Positions 1-13,053 are shown, counted from the stretch's first letter. The stretch: DNA of 64,000 nt from Heterobasidion occidentale (GCA_039111635.1 JBCAQO010000005.1:620001-684000); one strand, 5' to 3'. Translations and numbers: made by a program. The notes: generated by a model not told the origin, from the letters alone.

Positions 1-643
1 AGCCAGTGCCTACTCTTGTACTTCTCCAGTTGCACCAATCCATCCAGGTGCGATGAGGTGCTTAACCATAAGCCCTAAGCTCATGGCATGTGAATGCCTA
101 TCTTATCAATCTGCTATTCCTATGACCCTGTCATATATCCTCTACCAATGTCTTGAAGAACCATTGGTCCAGTCGGCTCCTAAGGACATGCTGAATACCT
201 TGATGTACGCTCTGTAGTGGAGCCGCCTAGCATGTGATGCTTGAGCCATCGGTTAGACACGGCCCCGGAGGGCCCCGATAAGTCAAGTCATAACAATATG
301 GGCAGAGTTTCATACCTTGGAATTTTAGCCATACTTACACACCTTTTACATTCACCTCGTACTATGTCAACAAGTTTGAGGACCATCATACTAATGCACT
401 TATACCTTGATAGGATTCTCACTGTCTTGTGGGCCTTTTGTATGCAGCATTTGTCTTATCATCTTAGAATAAGTAATTTCACTTTTACAAGTAAATTATC
501 TCTTGAATAAGTCAGTTCTAACTTACTGGTTTGCACAAGACAGCCATGTTTTATAAGCTCGAAAAGACAGATAAAGACAAAAAAACCCGAAAAAAGGGAG
601 AAAAAGACGGAAAAAGATAGAAAAAGATAGAAATATATGACTA

Positions 644-1022
644 CAGGGTCTTGCATAATTTTTGAGAGAGTTGCATCAGAGAAAAACCGGGTTCCTGAAC
701 CAGGACTTGCCTAACTGGGCACCGCAGGCCGGGATGATCGGCAAAACCTTGTCACGCCCTCATGGCTCAGGGCTACTGCTTCCAGCTCACTGTGTGCTCA
801 CCTCTTTGTAGTACTTCATTCAACCTTACCATGGGTCCACCTATTCCTCGTTGAGTTCGAGAGCTAGTTATTGACTGGGATTATTGAAGACAGCAGCGGC
901 GAGTGATCGTCACAGGCGGGTCACGCAGGAAGGTCCGGCGCTTTTCTCTCATATCGAGAATGAAGCGCTCAGGAACCCGTTTTTTCCTGGCGAGACTTTC
1001 TCAAAAATTATGCAAGACCCTG
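644..1022. mobile_element. MITE of the Tc1/mariner type, 379 bp
   Basis: Both ends carry the same inverted terminal sequence. The left end reads CAGGGTCTTGCATAATTTTT and the right end is its reverse complement. Matching continues inward for about 55 bp with a few mismatches, including a shared GGGTTCCTGA block. The element is flanked by TA on both sides (642-643 and 1023-1024), the target duplication of Tc1/mariner transposases. It has no transposase gene, so it would have moved with an enzyme supplied elsewhere. The family assignment rests on the TA duplication and the CAGGG terminus. Confidence 0.88.
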
Positions 1023-1078
1023 TAAGTCGCAAAGGAAATTTGCGCCTTTCCTGATGCTTCGGATCCTCGACCTGCCTA

Positions 1079-1717
1079 GATTTTGCTTGCATACCTACAA
1101 AGAGCCAGCTCCCGAATGGTCTTCCGGGTGATTTCTTTCCGATTATGTTTACTGTGGACTACGTCGACTCTATCTCCGATCTCACAAACGAAGAGATCAG
1201 ATTGGATCAACCGTCAGCAGGACAAAACACATTCCCAGATAGATCACAGGGAATTGTCAAGCTTGCGAAGACGTTCGAGCCGGCCTTGCAGCTTCTCGTA
1301 ACATACATCACGAAGAAGTATCAGACAGCCGATGGCAAGTGGAAGCCGGAGTGGGATGTATGCACACTCGCCTATAGTATTCTGATCTGACTGACCATTG
1401 TCGCACTTGTAGCCCCTACAATCTGATATGCCTCACTTGCCGCCTGACCTTCCGGAAGACTTGTTCTGTACGCAATCAACTACACGAAGTCTGATTGTAT
1501 GGTCTATGCTTTCTTCCCTCGATACAGAGTAACAGCATCTGGGCGCGTGGAGTGGGGGTTCTGTTGCTCCGAGGCCTATTGGCTGCCATCACTTATTGCC
1601 TCGCGGTCGCTGAGGGATCGCCTGCGGGCGTTCAAAATTTTCATGAGGGTTCAAAGACAAACTATGCACGTCGTCGATATTCTTACCGATTTATCGCGCG
1701 GGTATGGGGAACACTGA
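1079..1717 (+). pseudogene. Possible remnant of an unrecognised gene beside the MITE
   Basis: Two stretches have coding character. One runs through an ATG at 1145 (MFTVDYVDSI...) and can end at a GT-AG intron starting at 1358 (GTATGC to TTGTAG at about 1412). The second, at about 1460-1717, reads NYTKSDCMVYAFFPRYRV and continues to a stop. The two stretches are in different frames and I could not join them cleanly. The MITE ends only about 60 bp upstream and may have removed the 5' end. I do not recognise the protein. A damaged gene fragment is the likeliest reading, but chance open frames are possible. Confidence 0.3.
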
Positions 1718-2738
1718 AGTACTGTCATGATTGCGTTCATCATGCTTCGGCATCTACCCTACCTTTGAAGAAGGGATTCTATTCAATCCCATGATGTACT
1801 GGTACATTTCTGCGAAACGTCAAAGCTACCTGAATCTTTCGCTGCTATGCTCGACGATTGATTTCTATGATGTGAAGATGCATTCACAGAAACGCACCCC
1901 ATAAGACATCCTGTAACAGCGTAGAATATTGCGAATAACACGCATCGAATCTTACTTCCAGAATTCGGCAAGGCAACAACAAACTTCGGTTTCCAAAGGA
2001 GTTTCAAGACACTGCGAGTTAGTGTTTTTTTTGTTATGGTATAGTGAATTCGACACGGATGGCTCGTTAAGGACTTACGATCAGTTGTATATCATTATGA
2101 AGCGCTGGCCTCAATGAACCGAAGTCACGAAGCATTGAGTGACAGGAAAGTAAGAGACGAAAGAGGTTCTCCGCATATGCATCAACAAATCGGCAGATTT
2201 CTGAGGTCTAAGACGGCTCTGAGACCTTCTGCATCGGTAGGCTCACACTGGACACAACCAAAAACATCAGTCTGAAAAAGTCTCTTTTAATGATAGGAAG
2301 ATGGTTGCACGTGCCCATTAGACTCAACCACCATCGCAATCACCCGCTCTCCACTCACCAATCGATGAGGAGTCTAGGGGAAAATAAAGGAAAGAAGGAG
2401 CAGCCACCAAGATCATTCGCATACTAGAAGGCAATCAACGATAGATATATCTCGACTTCAAACTTAGGGTTATCCCGTTTGGATCTCAGGCGCTTTTGAA
2501 GGCCAATCTATCGTTGCTTGAAAGACGTGCAGCTGTGGAAGAGAATCAATTCAGCGGCATGTGCATGTCCTCTATCCAGACAGCACATGTGCTGATGGAC
2601 TGGGCCGTGACCGGCGGTGAGTGATCTGCGTGCATCAGAGAAAAAAATCCATAAATTATGATAGTGCCACTCATCTACACTATAATGGCAAGGCCATAGT
2701 CTCATAAGCCGCATCGTATGATCCCTCATGTATGGCAT
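1718..2738. other. Intergenic stretch, nothing recognised
   Basis: No convincing coding exon, RNA gene or repeat was seen here. The right end is the 3' flank of the minus-strand guanosine-diphosphatase gene. Confidence 0.5.
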
Positions 2739-4688
2739 CTACACCTTACACTTCAACTCCCCTCCTACCATCGCTATCGCAGCACCCAAAGCCCAGCCCA
2801 ACTCTGTCCCCTCCAGCTGCTTCCCGATCTGCACCTCCCGCTCGTCCGCGAACTCGTACCCGAGGCGCAGCAGCGCGTGCATGAACGTGAGGTCCAAGCA
2901 GTACTCGGGACGCCCGGTGAGCTCCTTCATAGCTGCGGCGTCCCCGCCCCACCGCTTCTCCCATGCCGGGCGACCCTTGCAGACGTCCGTTGCGAGCTCG
3001 GCAAGGGAGGAGATCGTGAGGCGAGGCGGACTAATCGAAGGGAGGAGGGGGTTGAGCCGGTCGTAGAAGTAGGAGAGGAGCAGGATTTTGCCAGAGGGGA
3101 ATGTGTCGAGGATGGATGGCTGGTAAACGCCGTCGAACGAGCAAGGTTTTACTTCGCATATGCTGAAAAACAGAAACATCAGCGCGCGAATTCGCAATGG
3201 CATGTGGCTAGACCTACGCGTCTTTGGCCATGACAAGTTGCATGACGCGGTTGCACGCCTCGAACCCGCCCACCTCCTCACCCACCATAGTCACATTCTT
3301 GGCCTTCCCATCACTGTCCTCCAGCTCTATCACCCTGCTCGTTCCACGACCCAAGCACGGGTTACCGATTTCCCTGCCCGCGCCGTTCGCCCTGATGGAA
3401 TCCATAAAACTAACGAGGCGATGCACGCTCTTCCGCGCGCGCATGAGCCCATATCCGAGGTACGAGTGCTGGTACAACACATGGGTGTGTCCGCCAAACT
3501 TGAGCTCGTACTTGTGGTCGCCTTCATGTAGAGACGAGTCGGATTTCGTTTTGTCAAAGGAGGGCTCGAAGACGATCTGCGTGGACGCGCCGCCGAGGTC
3601 CAGGACGGCATACGGCGTAGAGCCTTTGGGAGAATCAGCGCGGATCGTGTTCATCAAATAGTTGACCGTGATCCAGGCGTAGACACCCTCGTCTTTGCCG
3701 TCCATGATCATGACGCCGTCGTCGTCGGTGATGGGGAACGGATAGGTCGTGCGCAGGCGCTGTCGAACTGCAGCCAAGATCTCGCCGCTCTGCTCAGGGC
3801 CGAGCAGGCGCAGGCCTGCGGTCGCCTTGACTGCGACGGGTGTGCACTTCCTCAGGGATTCTGGAACAGTAGATACAGCGACGTCGAGGAGGGTGTCGAG
3901 ACTTGTAGCAGCGTCCTGTGGGGCACCAGCATACGATGACAGACCCGGTTGGGTTTGCTTGAAGACTTCATATTCATACGCTGGCGATGGGCCGCAATTA
4001 TGGAATTTGTACACATGGATACGGGAGCCTGTCGAGCCCGCGTCAATCATGAGAGCATACTGAACAAGAGGGCTAGACGGTTTGTATGGCTTAGTACAGT
4101 AGACCGTTTTGAGAGGGTCTGGATCGGAATCGTAGGACGTAGGACGTGAAGGCGGAGGCTGAGTGTAAGAAGGAACCTCTACATGCACGGTGTGATGGTC
4201 GGACTCTGGATTTACTGGAGGCGGAAGGGGATCATAATCGACCTCGGAAAGATCGGGGCCTTTCCATCCTGCCAGCTAACTGTTAGTGAAAGAAAACTCC
4301 TTCCACAAACTGATGATAGAAGTGAAATAAAATGTGGATTGTAAAACAGTATGACGTCGGCCATTCTCAGAACGCAGAGTGTGGAGGCAATTTGACGGGA
4401 CCTAGGTCAATCATGGTATCTCTAATTCTAAGTTTTCAACGCATCGAGAGTTATGCGCATCCATGACGTCTACTCATGCAACAAAAAAATGCTATCCTCA
4501 CACTCACCTGGTTGAATGCCATTCCACACCGACCGCCTCTTCGCAGTCGGAGTCACGACCCACACCAGCCCTATTATAACTATAGCACCAATTGCCAGTT
4601 TCTTCCAAGCAAAAGGGCGCCCTCCAAGGCGACTTGGTCCCATACCGCCCTCGAGTCGCTCGTAGTTGCTGCTGCGAGGAGAGATCAT
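2739..4688 (-). CDS. GDA1: Guanosine-diphosphatase, GDA1/CD39 family (Golgi apyrase)
   Basis: Exons on the minus strand are 4688-4508, 4268-3218 and 3162-2739, 551 residues in total. The protein starts MISPRSSNYERLEGG, followed by a hydrophobic signal anchor (about residues 26-42) typical of type II Golgi membrane proteins. The apyrase conserved regions are present in order: DAGSTGSRIHVY, KATAGLRLL, the catalytic Glu in DGKDEGVYAW, LDLGGASTQIVF, and a C-terminal block ending near GWALGAAIAMV. The family hydrolyses GDP to GMP in the Golgi lumen, which lets GMP be exchanged for incoming GDP-mannose. The 55-bp second intron (3217-3163) restores the frame exactly. The first intron, 239 bp, is long for this genome and could hide a small exon. 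An ATG at 4832 lies in the same open frame and is an alternative start. Confidence 0.93.
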
Positions 4689-6384
4689 CGTCTTTCGATG
4701 CGTGCGCGGCGACGGCTTCGTATAAGGAACGTTACGGGTCGGCCGAGATGCAGATGATATTTGTGACGGTGATGAAAGAGTGTGGACGGAAGGTTGCCGT
4801 CGTCGAGAAAGTGAGCTGCCGCCGGTGGGCATAGACACGCAGAACCGTGTCGCCGCCAGTTGGCTTGGCTGAGTGCTTACGTAAAATAATATAACCTGCA
4901 CTCTCCCATGACCAGTGCACGTAGGAGCGCGAGCTGCAGCATCTCTGCTGGCAGAATTCCGGTTAGTCTCATAGTGCCCGCGACGAATCTCTCAACTGCT
5001 ATCGACACCAATGCCATGCAGCCCGGCTCCTTCGATCGAACGCAATCAGAATGGTAATCTGCGTCGGACGGCATGTAAAGGATTCCACTCATTGTCACTT
5101 GAGCTCGATGAATCTATCTTTGGACCCTCATACGACGTACGTCCTCGAGCGGTTGAAGCTTGTAGGGAGCTCTATAAGCGGTGATTTGGCGTTGGCTCTC
5201 AAGATCTCAAACGGCACACCATTAGACGAGACTAAACACAAACCCAAGGGAACGTTTCTGAGCTAGCGTGTCCCATGATGTGGAAAGAACACACTACGAG
5301 ATGCAGGCGAACAAAGGCGATGAGATGTCGCGATCGGTGGGTCCATCATTTTGTCTTCATAATCCAGATTACACGCTGAGACGCCAGTACCATTGGCAGG
5401 TACTATGTGTGAACCGTATCCGGACGGCTGGGGGATCGTCTTAGTGCGGGGCTTGATATCGATTACCTGCGCAAGTTCTTCGAAGACCCTGGGGCAGAGA
5501 CTGACACACAGGCGCAGCGCGCATTGCAAACGCAAACGTTGTCCAATGAGGCTACGCACCTTGAGCGCTCTCTCTTTCACGTACGACGGCACGCGCTTGC
5601 CTGATGCGTTCGCGGGGATCAACACGTCACGATGGAACTACGACAGAACCACGACGTGTACGCTGCTATCAGCGTGGAAGGTCGCAATGAGCTAAAGGTC
5701 GATTCCGGAAGCTCGATGTTCCCCTAGAAAGTGAGCAATGGCTCGGCGTGGCATGTCACAAGCCACGTCGTTCATATGGCTGGCAATGGCCCCATAGAGG
5801 AAAGATAACTTCTGTCTCACGTTGAAGTTTGTAGTTGGTGAGCCATCTCCTGTTCCTAATTCTAGCGACATCCCATCCCTATGAATAAATCAGACCAGTC
5901 TTTGTTATGTTTGACTATATATGTATCATCCCACGGCAGCAAGATTGGCCCACTCGTCAGATCGCGGACCACAAGACCAGGTGAGCTGGGTACAAGAGTA
6001 CTTGCTAAAGATACTCGCTGACGCCGTACTAGCGACAGTCGCGGCTTGATGGCATCCACCATCATTCTACGGTGGACACCATCCCCAAATATTTCCAGAA
6101 TGATCGCTGATTTCGTCAATTGCTCCAGTATTTACCATTGCTATGCATATATATATGAGCGCTCACAAGTCTTCGGGTGGAGGTGGAGGGGAGTACAGTG
6201 TTCCAGCGACCTTGAGCAACGCAAGCACCAGGAAGACACTTCACACCAATCTATCCTATCAACTCAGTCCTGGACTGAGTCATAGCATCAGCGAAACCGA
6301 CGTGACAAGGCGTGGCGGTCGATTTGTCAATCGAAGTCTTTACAGGTTGCGGTAGGCTGCAATCGCGCAGAAGTCACAAATATC
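4689..6384. repeat. Upstream part of duplicated unit A (5.3-6.4 kb)
   Basis: From about 5270 this DNA resembles two other places: 8230-9060 and 30314-31404. Shared blocks include the minus-strand segment around NASGKRV-SYVK (5263-5625; the copy at 30392-30628 reads NASDKRVSLYVKK) and the later block with GACCACAAGACCAGGTGAGC. In this copy the minus-strand segment is broken by stops, and I do not recognise its protein. The segment at 4689-5260 shows nothing I can support. Confidence 0.6.
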
Positions 6385-7584
6385 ATGAATTCTCGACTGG
6401 CTGTCGTTGCCCTCCTGTGCGAAAGTTTCTGTTGCGGTGGGTCTAAATTTCCGTTTTCACAGCATATTAACCAAGATGACTACAAGGCGTGCTCACTATT
6501 CTATTCGGGGCCTCTGTATACGTAGTTCTGTGAGCTATCATCCTTTTAAAAGCCAACCCACATTGAACTCAAAAATTTGCATATTGCACAGGTTTGGAAG
6601 AGCACGGACAACAACAACCTATGTCTTGTTGGCGGTGAACATTGTCCTCTACGCTATTTCTGTTCTCCATTGGACAGTAAGCTCGGTGGTCATCCTGGGT
6701 GACGTCTCGGTGGGCATGGTTGAAGCACTTGTTATTACCTGGTCTCCTTTCATCAGTGTACGTATGCCCTATTCATCACCACAACAGCAAACTAATGTTG
6801 GAATTCAAAGCATATTCTTTGCGATGCCATCGTGGTATGGCGAGCGTGGTTGATCTGGGAGCGTAATGCAAAAATCTGTATCCCATCCTTTGTCTGTCTT
6901 TTCGGGACGCTAGGTGCGTCTATTTCCTAGACTTTCTTTAAACCAGAGCAGACCTCCACACTACAGCTAGTGTCGTGATCGGCATAGTTTTCGAATTACA
7001 GGGGAGTACATTCCTACCCTTGTCTCTTGTTTCCTTGATCTGGGGCTCCCTCTTGGGCTCGAATTTGTGGTCAACATCGATAATAGCCTGGCGAGCATGG
7101 TTTGTTAAATCACATTTCATCTACAGGTGCCCATGAGATCACTCACTGGTCCTTGCATATACCGTAGGCGGCACAGGCAATTCATCAAGTCTCAGCTGGG
7201 AGCAGGGACTGCTAGGACAAATGCCGAGAAAACACTCTGCCTTCTCATAGAGTCGGGGTCAATATATCTCTGTATTTGGGTGCGTTCGTAGCTCAGATAA
7301 GACGCGCTTTAGCTGACATCTCTGGGATGTAGTCAGTGCACCTTGGGATAGAATACGGCTTTCAATCTGCGATGTACATACCGCACTCCATTATCGTCCA
7401 ACTTGCCGTGAGTTTCGAACATCCGGGTCATGCACAGGAATTATCTGATTGTTGTTATTGCTAGGCTATATATCCCCTGACTATAATCATCATTGTTCAT
7501 ATTCGCGCCACTTCCTCGAACTCGCCATCTAAAATCTCATTCATCGACTTTGTGACGTCCCCTGGTATTTTCTCTGGGATGTAG
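6385..7584 (+). CDS. Multi-pass membrane protein, basidiomycete family (copy A)
   Basis: Eight exons fit exactly: 6385-6436, 6487-6529, 6592-6757, 6811-6913, 6967-7099, 7168-7279, 7333-7407, 7465-7584. Together they encode 267 residues. The protein starts MNSRLAVVALLCESF and is mostly hydrophobic, with about six or seven membrane segments. Recognisable blocks are YVLLAVNIVLYAISVLHW, CDAIVVWRAWLIW, the loop WRAW-RHRQFI, and AEKTLCLLIESGSIYLCIW. These match an abundant mushroom family of seven-helix-like proteins that usually carry no assigned function. Copies B, C and D in this window are paralogues, and D is the closest relative at DNA level. All introns are 50-69 bp. No frame break was found, so the copy may be functional. 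Its role is unknown. Confidence 0.8.
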
Positions 7585-9060
7585 ATCTTGATCGTAACTC
7601 AATTACCTCCTAATAGAATAACCTTATCGGTGACATTTGCGAGCGCGGAGCTTACGGGTCAATCAGCATCGACTGGACAGGAAGCTATAGCGGATACAGT
7701 CACAATACGTTTGAATACACTGTTTGTACCGTCACAGAGTGGAGAGCATAGATAGAAAGGTCAGGAGCAATAGGTACGAGAATGATAGCACTGCTCAAGC
7801 TACGGATACTTGCCCTGGATCATAGGTAAGTTGCAGCGTACTGCGCAATCACCTCCTGATCTTTTGACACCTAGGATTCTATGGATACTAGTGAATGCCC
7901 ATGATGGTATCATAGAGCAATGTTAGAGTAGGGGTTCAGAAAGAGAGAGTAGAGAGAAGCGGAAGATACAGAGGGAGGGTCGGGGATGCCGCGGCGGCGG
8001 CGCTTCGTCAGCTATGCAGCCAGACAAGAGTTCTCAACGAGTCAACACGGCGCCATACAGTGCCTATTCGCGATTTATTGGACGGATGGAGAGCGATTCC
8101 AAGTCCAAGGGATGAACAGTGTAAGTATTGTATTTCTCTGAACGATCACAGACAAACGATGCAAGTGTGCTCAGCTAGTGGTAGCGGAAAGGCCGGCGCC
8201 AATGAGTGTTTTTTTATATAGTGAACAGGATTGACGGCATCATCGCGATCGGTACGTCCATTATTTTGTCTTGATGATCTAGAGCGCCTGCTGAAATGCC
8301 TGCGTGTAAGTCGTATTCAGACTGGCGCATGCCTGGGTGATATCGTTTCTCAGCGCAGGGCTTCATCTCGTTCTTCGAAGGCCAAGAGGGTGGCTAAGAT
8401 TACTGCATAGGCGTATCGCGCATTGCGAACATGGCTATGAATTCACTTCTGGCGCTCTCTTGATGACTGGGCGTGGCATGATGGAGCCATGGAAGAAGAA
8501 GAACATTTGTCTTGTGCTGACGCTCGTGGTGAGTTAGCCATTCCCATTTTCTTCTTTTAGCATCATCCTTCCCCTACGAAGAGAATTTATCTTCGATGTA
8601 TTTGACTGTATTTGCATCACCAATATTTGAAGCATTGGACCATGCGCATGTGGACATACTTCTACATCCCGTGGCATCAGGAATTGGTCTGCTTGTCAGA
8701 TCGCAGAACACGAGACCAGGCGAGTTGGCTACAAAAAGTACTTGACATACTAGCGATATCTGACCGTCGCGGCTCCACGGCGTCAAATCCAAACCTTGTC
8801 CGATTTCGTCCAGCTCAAATATTTATCATTGTTATGTGTGTCTCCGAGCTTACTCGACAGCGAGCGGACTTAAAGGCGAGCACCGTCCTGCACTCTGTCG
8901 GGTTCTCTAGCAGCATTGAGCAGGTAGCTCTTCCCCGGCCTATTCTACTCAGTTCTGGACTGACTCATAGCACAGCGCAACCGACGTGACGAGGCTTGGT
9001 GGCCGACTGGTCTAGAATCAAAAAAATTCAGGTCGCTGTAGATTGCAATCAGTCACCGCG
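7585..9060. repeat. Spacer and upstream part of duplicated unit B
   Basis: From about 8230 this stretch is a diverged copy of 5330-6380 and of 30314-31404. Shared blocks include GATCGGTACGTCCATTATTT, the GGCGCATGCC...GCAGGGCTTCATCTCG segment, and the ACGAGACCAGGCGAGTTGGC segment just before gene B. The minus-strand coding-like segment seen in the 30.4-kb copy is decayed here. The first 600 bp hold nothing I can support. Confidence 0.55.
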
Positions 9061-10269
9061 ATGAGTCCCATTAGTTCTCGAGGAGCTGTCGCTGCTCTCT
9101 TGTGCGAAAGCTTTTTTTGTGGTAGGTCTAGCTTCCCATATTCCTAGGTTCAAAATCAACCAAGAAGGCTCTAAGGCGTGCTCACTATTCTGTTCGGGGT
9201 CTCGGTATATGTGGTTTTGTGAGCCATGATCTCTCTTGAAAAGCCAGCTCACCAAACTCAAGCACTTGGATGCTGTATAGGTTTCGAAGAGCGCGGACAA
9301 GAACTGCCTATGCCTTACTGGCGGTGAACATCGTCCTCTACGCCATGTCTATAATCCACTGGATAGTCAACTCAGTGGTCATCCTGGGTGTCGTCTCGGC
9401 GGGTAGGGCTGAAGATGCGATCATTACATGGTTCCCTACCATCAATGTACGTATAACATGCTCATCGCCACGACATAAGATTAATGCTGGGAAGAAAGTA
9501 CATTTTTAGCGATGCCATCGTTATATGGCGAGTATGGTTGATCTGGGGACGCAACGCAAAAATATGTATCCCTTCCTTTGTTTGCCTTGTTGGGATACTA
9601 GGTTTGTCCATTTCCGACACTCACCTTGAACCAGTGCAGACCTCTATACTACAGTTAGTACCCTGGTCGGCATAGTTTCGCGGGATCGATCCTTCAGTCT
9701 TGTTGTTTTGATCTGGTGTTTCCTTCTAAGCTCAAACTTGTGGACAACATCGGCAATAGCGTGGCGAGCGTGGTTCGTCGAATCACATTGCTTCCAAGGC
9801 CCCCTTGAGATTCCTTACCGGTGCCTGCAATCTCCGCAGGCGCCACAGGCGATTCATCAAGTCCCAGCTCGGAGCAGGGACTGCTCGAACAAATGTCGAG
9901 AAAATACTCGGCCTGCTCATAGAGTCGGGGACAATGTATTTCTGTATTTGGGTGCGTTCGTAGCGCGATAGGATGCGCTGTAGCTGACACATCTGGTGTA
10001 GTCACTGTACGTTGTGATCTACTACAGTCTTCAAACCTCGGCGTTCATACCAGACACCATTGTTGTCCAACTCGTCGTGAGTTTCGAATAACCAGATCAT
10101 GCACAGGATCATATCTGATTGTCTTGATTGCTAGGCCCTATATCCACTCATCATCATCATCATCGTTCACATGCAGGTCACTTCCTCAAACTCGTTATCT
10201 AAAACCCTAGTGTCATCCATCGACTTTGTGACGTCTCCCGACAAACCATCCGGAGACGCGGATTCTTGA
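9061..10269 (+). CDS. Multi-pass membrane protein, basidiomycete family (copy B)
   Basis: Same eight-exon layout as copy A, starting MSPISSRGAVAALLCESFF and stopping at 10267-10269. Family blocks are AYALLAVNIVLYAMSIIHW, SDAIVIWRVWLIWGRN, SNLWTTSAIAWRAW joined to RHRRFIKSQLG, and VEKILGLLIESGTMYFCIW. The splice inside the WRAW/RHRRFI loop uses the donor at TG|GTTCGT, as copies A and C can. No stop or frameshift was found. Copy B is more similar to copy C than to A. Function is unknown; it is probably a plasma or internal membrane protein. Confidence 0.77.
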
Positions 10270-12220
10270 TTATCATTCAATTGCCTCTGGATTTAAGTAT
10301 GCGCTCGCATATGATCCCTCGTTGACCTTGCTGAAGACATTTGCGGTTGCGAGAATTACGGGTTGATCAGTGTCGACTGGGAGAAAAAACTACCGAGTAT
10401 ACAATCACAACATGTTTGAATATGTCAAAGGGTGGACAAGGAACATAAATAGAAAGGCTAGGGGCAATAAGAATTCGAGAGAAACCCTCTGGATCGTGGA
10501 TAGGTTACAGCCTACTACTGCGGAGTCGCTCCCCGGTATCTTGACATTCGCCTAGAATGCTCTGTAGATGCAGGCAAACGCTCACACCAGTATCATGGAG
10601 CAATTTTGCGGTACCAGGGAGTCGGCAGGAGAGTATAGAAGCAGCGGAGGATATAGAGGCAGATGGCGCGGCGCTTCGGCAACTACCCAGCGTAATACAT
10701 CAAACTGTATGATTTGACAGCTCACAGCACGGCGCCATCTCGTGCCTTCGCGATTCATTGGACGGGTAGAGAGCGATTTCGAGCGGATGAGTGTCAGTAT
10801 AATCCAAAAGCGATCACAGACACGTGATGCAAGGCCGATAGGTCACTGGATGTAGTGTTGCCGCAAGGCGAGGTAATCTCGAGGCACCTTCACCTTGCCT
10901 TGATCCGAGAGTATGACGTAAGCAGGCAAGGCAAGGCAAGGTGCCACCCGAGGTCGCCTCGAGATGAATCAAGGTCATCATTCTCCTTCCTTCCCCCGAC
11001 ATATGATCTAAACGCGCTCAAGCGTGTACTTGATGTGGTCCAAGTTTTCTGCAGTGCCCTGCCTGTGTAGCCTTGCAAGAAGAGTACTCGACCATCAACT
11101 GTCTCGCCGGACCCCTACACTCACGTTTACATGATCCGACTCCGGCATCCGCTGCGCTGCTCCATCGGCAACTGCGTAGGTCAATTTCCAAACACATTTG
11201 ACTCGATTTTCTTCATGTCCTCATCCTCGTATGCTTGTACACAAAACAATGCTCACTAGCCTCTTTAGATCCTCAAGTACATCTTCAAGCAGGAACGTTT
11301 AGACTTTTTAGGAAGCTGGGCCGCGACAGAAGCCGCGAAGCGGACATGTTGGTGGCTGATCGTATTCCGTCTGGGGATGCAAACTTTGCACCGACCACAG
11401 TTATAGAGAAGCTAACGAGCTGCAAGCCTCAGCAGATCACCGATATCCTCAATGCTATTGAGGTCGTAGCTGATGATGTGGATTCGGAGTGAGAAGACTG
11501 TGTGTAGAAGTATATTACACTATTTACTGTACTTCATCAGTCAAATATCGATATTCTTTCACACTTTTCTCCAGGTCCTATGAATTGTGGCAATAAAGTA
11601 GCCGTGCGCCATCCACCTTGATTCACCTCAAGGCCACCTCAGGCAAAATCTCGCCTTGCCTTGATTTTTCATGCCTGCTTACCAATCACCTTGCCTTGCA
11701 TCAGCAAAAGTGCTGAAACCATATATAAGTATATATTGCCCTATATTTCCCACAATGACCGCAACACCATAATCAGAGGGGGGGGTATGTGGGCAACTAG
11801 AAAAATATATATATTGATAATGAATGTTGACATTGGCATTCGGGCCCATCCTCGAGTGAAATATATTACCTTGCCTTTTCAAAGAGTAATATGTTGTGCT
11901 ACAAGGTGCAAACATAATACCTTGTGATATCCCACATGAGTATGATATGTCACAGTGCATTGCTGAAGTAGAATTAAAAAAGTGATATATTGCATAACAA
12001 GGAAATATAATACAAGGAGGTACATATAGTCGCATGAGAGAGCACCTGGCTGACGTCCTCAAGCGACATCTCAGTCGACCATTACAAGAAGAAGTGCACC
12101 ACAACCACGCCCAGCAGGTTACACGCTGCAATGACAACTCTCAGCACACTGGCCACGACTCGGTGAGATGGACAGCACACGCACCTGCGGACACGAACCC
12201 GTACGGTTGTACATGATGAT
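10270..12220. other. Intergenic stretch with a quasi-palindrome and one possible exon
   Basis: At 10850-10965 an imperfect palindrome is built from CCTTGCCTTG and CAAGGCAAGG blocks. Its outer motif AGTGTTGCCGCAAGGCGAGG recurs inverted near 24855-24885, so it may be the end of a dispersed repeat. The plus frame ending at 11492 (...TSCKPQQITDILNAIEVV) has coding character but no recognisable family and is probably a fragment. About 11640-12010 is AT-rich without clear features. Confidence 0.4.
12216..12220. other. Target-site duplication ATGAT, left copy
   Basis: ATGAT directly precedes the 5' LTR and is repeated at 23449-23453 directly after the 3' LTR. A five-base duplication is what Ty3/gypsy integrases leave. 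It shows that 12221-23448 inserted as one unit. Confidence 0.9.
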
Positions 12221-13053
12221 TGTTAGGACCGTGTCCTAACACGTGCTTCGCACGTGAAAGGATGGGCTGGTCAAGTGCTTCGGACTTGCTGCAGACTCGG
12301 ACCGCTTTCCATGACTCCTTACCATTTACATGCTGATGCATGAACGCTGACTTCTGGTTCCTGATTCTTGATGTGGACAGACATTGGTTCCTGACCCCCG
12401 TTCCTGGTTCTTGATCGATCTAAGATGTGGATGGACATTAGTGATTCGGATTACTATATTTGGCTACATGGCAGGTCGATGAGGCATTCTAGCTTACGGA
12501 TCTCGATCGTTGACTTCGGTACCTGAGAAGCGCACGGACCAGATCTTGATCCTGCCCTAGACACTTCTGTACGTAAATAGCCGAGATGAGCTTCTAAGAA
12601 GCTCAGCTCGTTCACCTGTAATACACTCGATCTCTGCACTGCACCCGGCGTCTGGCTACCTTCTTAGCCCACGCTTCGTGATCTCTGTCAGATCTGAGAA
12701 ACTCTTTGCACGGTCTGACGAAGCACTGGACTCGTCTCCCTTCCCCCCTCCCTCTACTCATCCGCTTCTATACCGGGCTAGCTGCCTATCGTGTTCTCAG
12801 TTGGACACCCCCTCGTGTCATCTGTTGGACAGGAGAAGATCATCCGGTTCCTCCTCATCATCGAGAAGACCTCGAAGATCACCTTCTCAACCTCTTCGAG
12901 AACAAAGCCGACAGCGACCCCGAGTTCCTCGAGAGAGCCCAAAGACGATCCATCGTCTTCATCCATTGGAGTCTACGACTATACGAACCAGTGGAGGTTT
13001 AGCCTAGGGACCCCTTCGTGCATCGGTGCACGTGATAGGTCTCCGACCTAACA
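12221..13053 (+). repeat. 5' LTR of the chromovirus
   Basis: It begins TGTTAGGACC and ends GACCTAACA, with inverted terminal TGTTAGG/CCTAACA. It is repeated almost exactly at 22614-23448 and, more diverged, at 18377-19208. A TATA-like GTAAATAG lies at about 12573-12580, and a perfect 7-bp-stem hairpin (GAGCTTC-TAA-GAAGCTC) at 12588-12604. Confidence 0.97.
12573..12614 (+). promoter_or_regulatory. Predicted core promoter and RNA 5' end of the chromovirus
   Basis: GTAAATAG, a TATA-like box, lies about 25-30 bp upstream of AGCTCGTTCA (12605-12614). That ten-mer is exactly complementary to the primer-site sequence just after the LTR, as expected if the RNA starts here and primes itself. The last ATG before Gag lies at 12586-12588, just upstream of this point, and none occurs downstream until 13855. 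The start position is therefore inferred from three separate signals, not measured. Confidence 0.65.
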
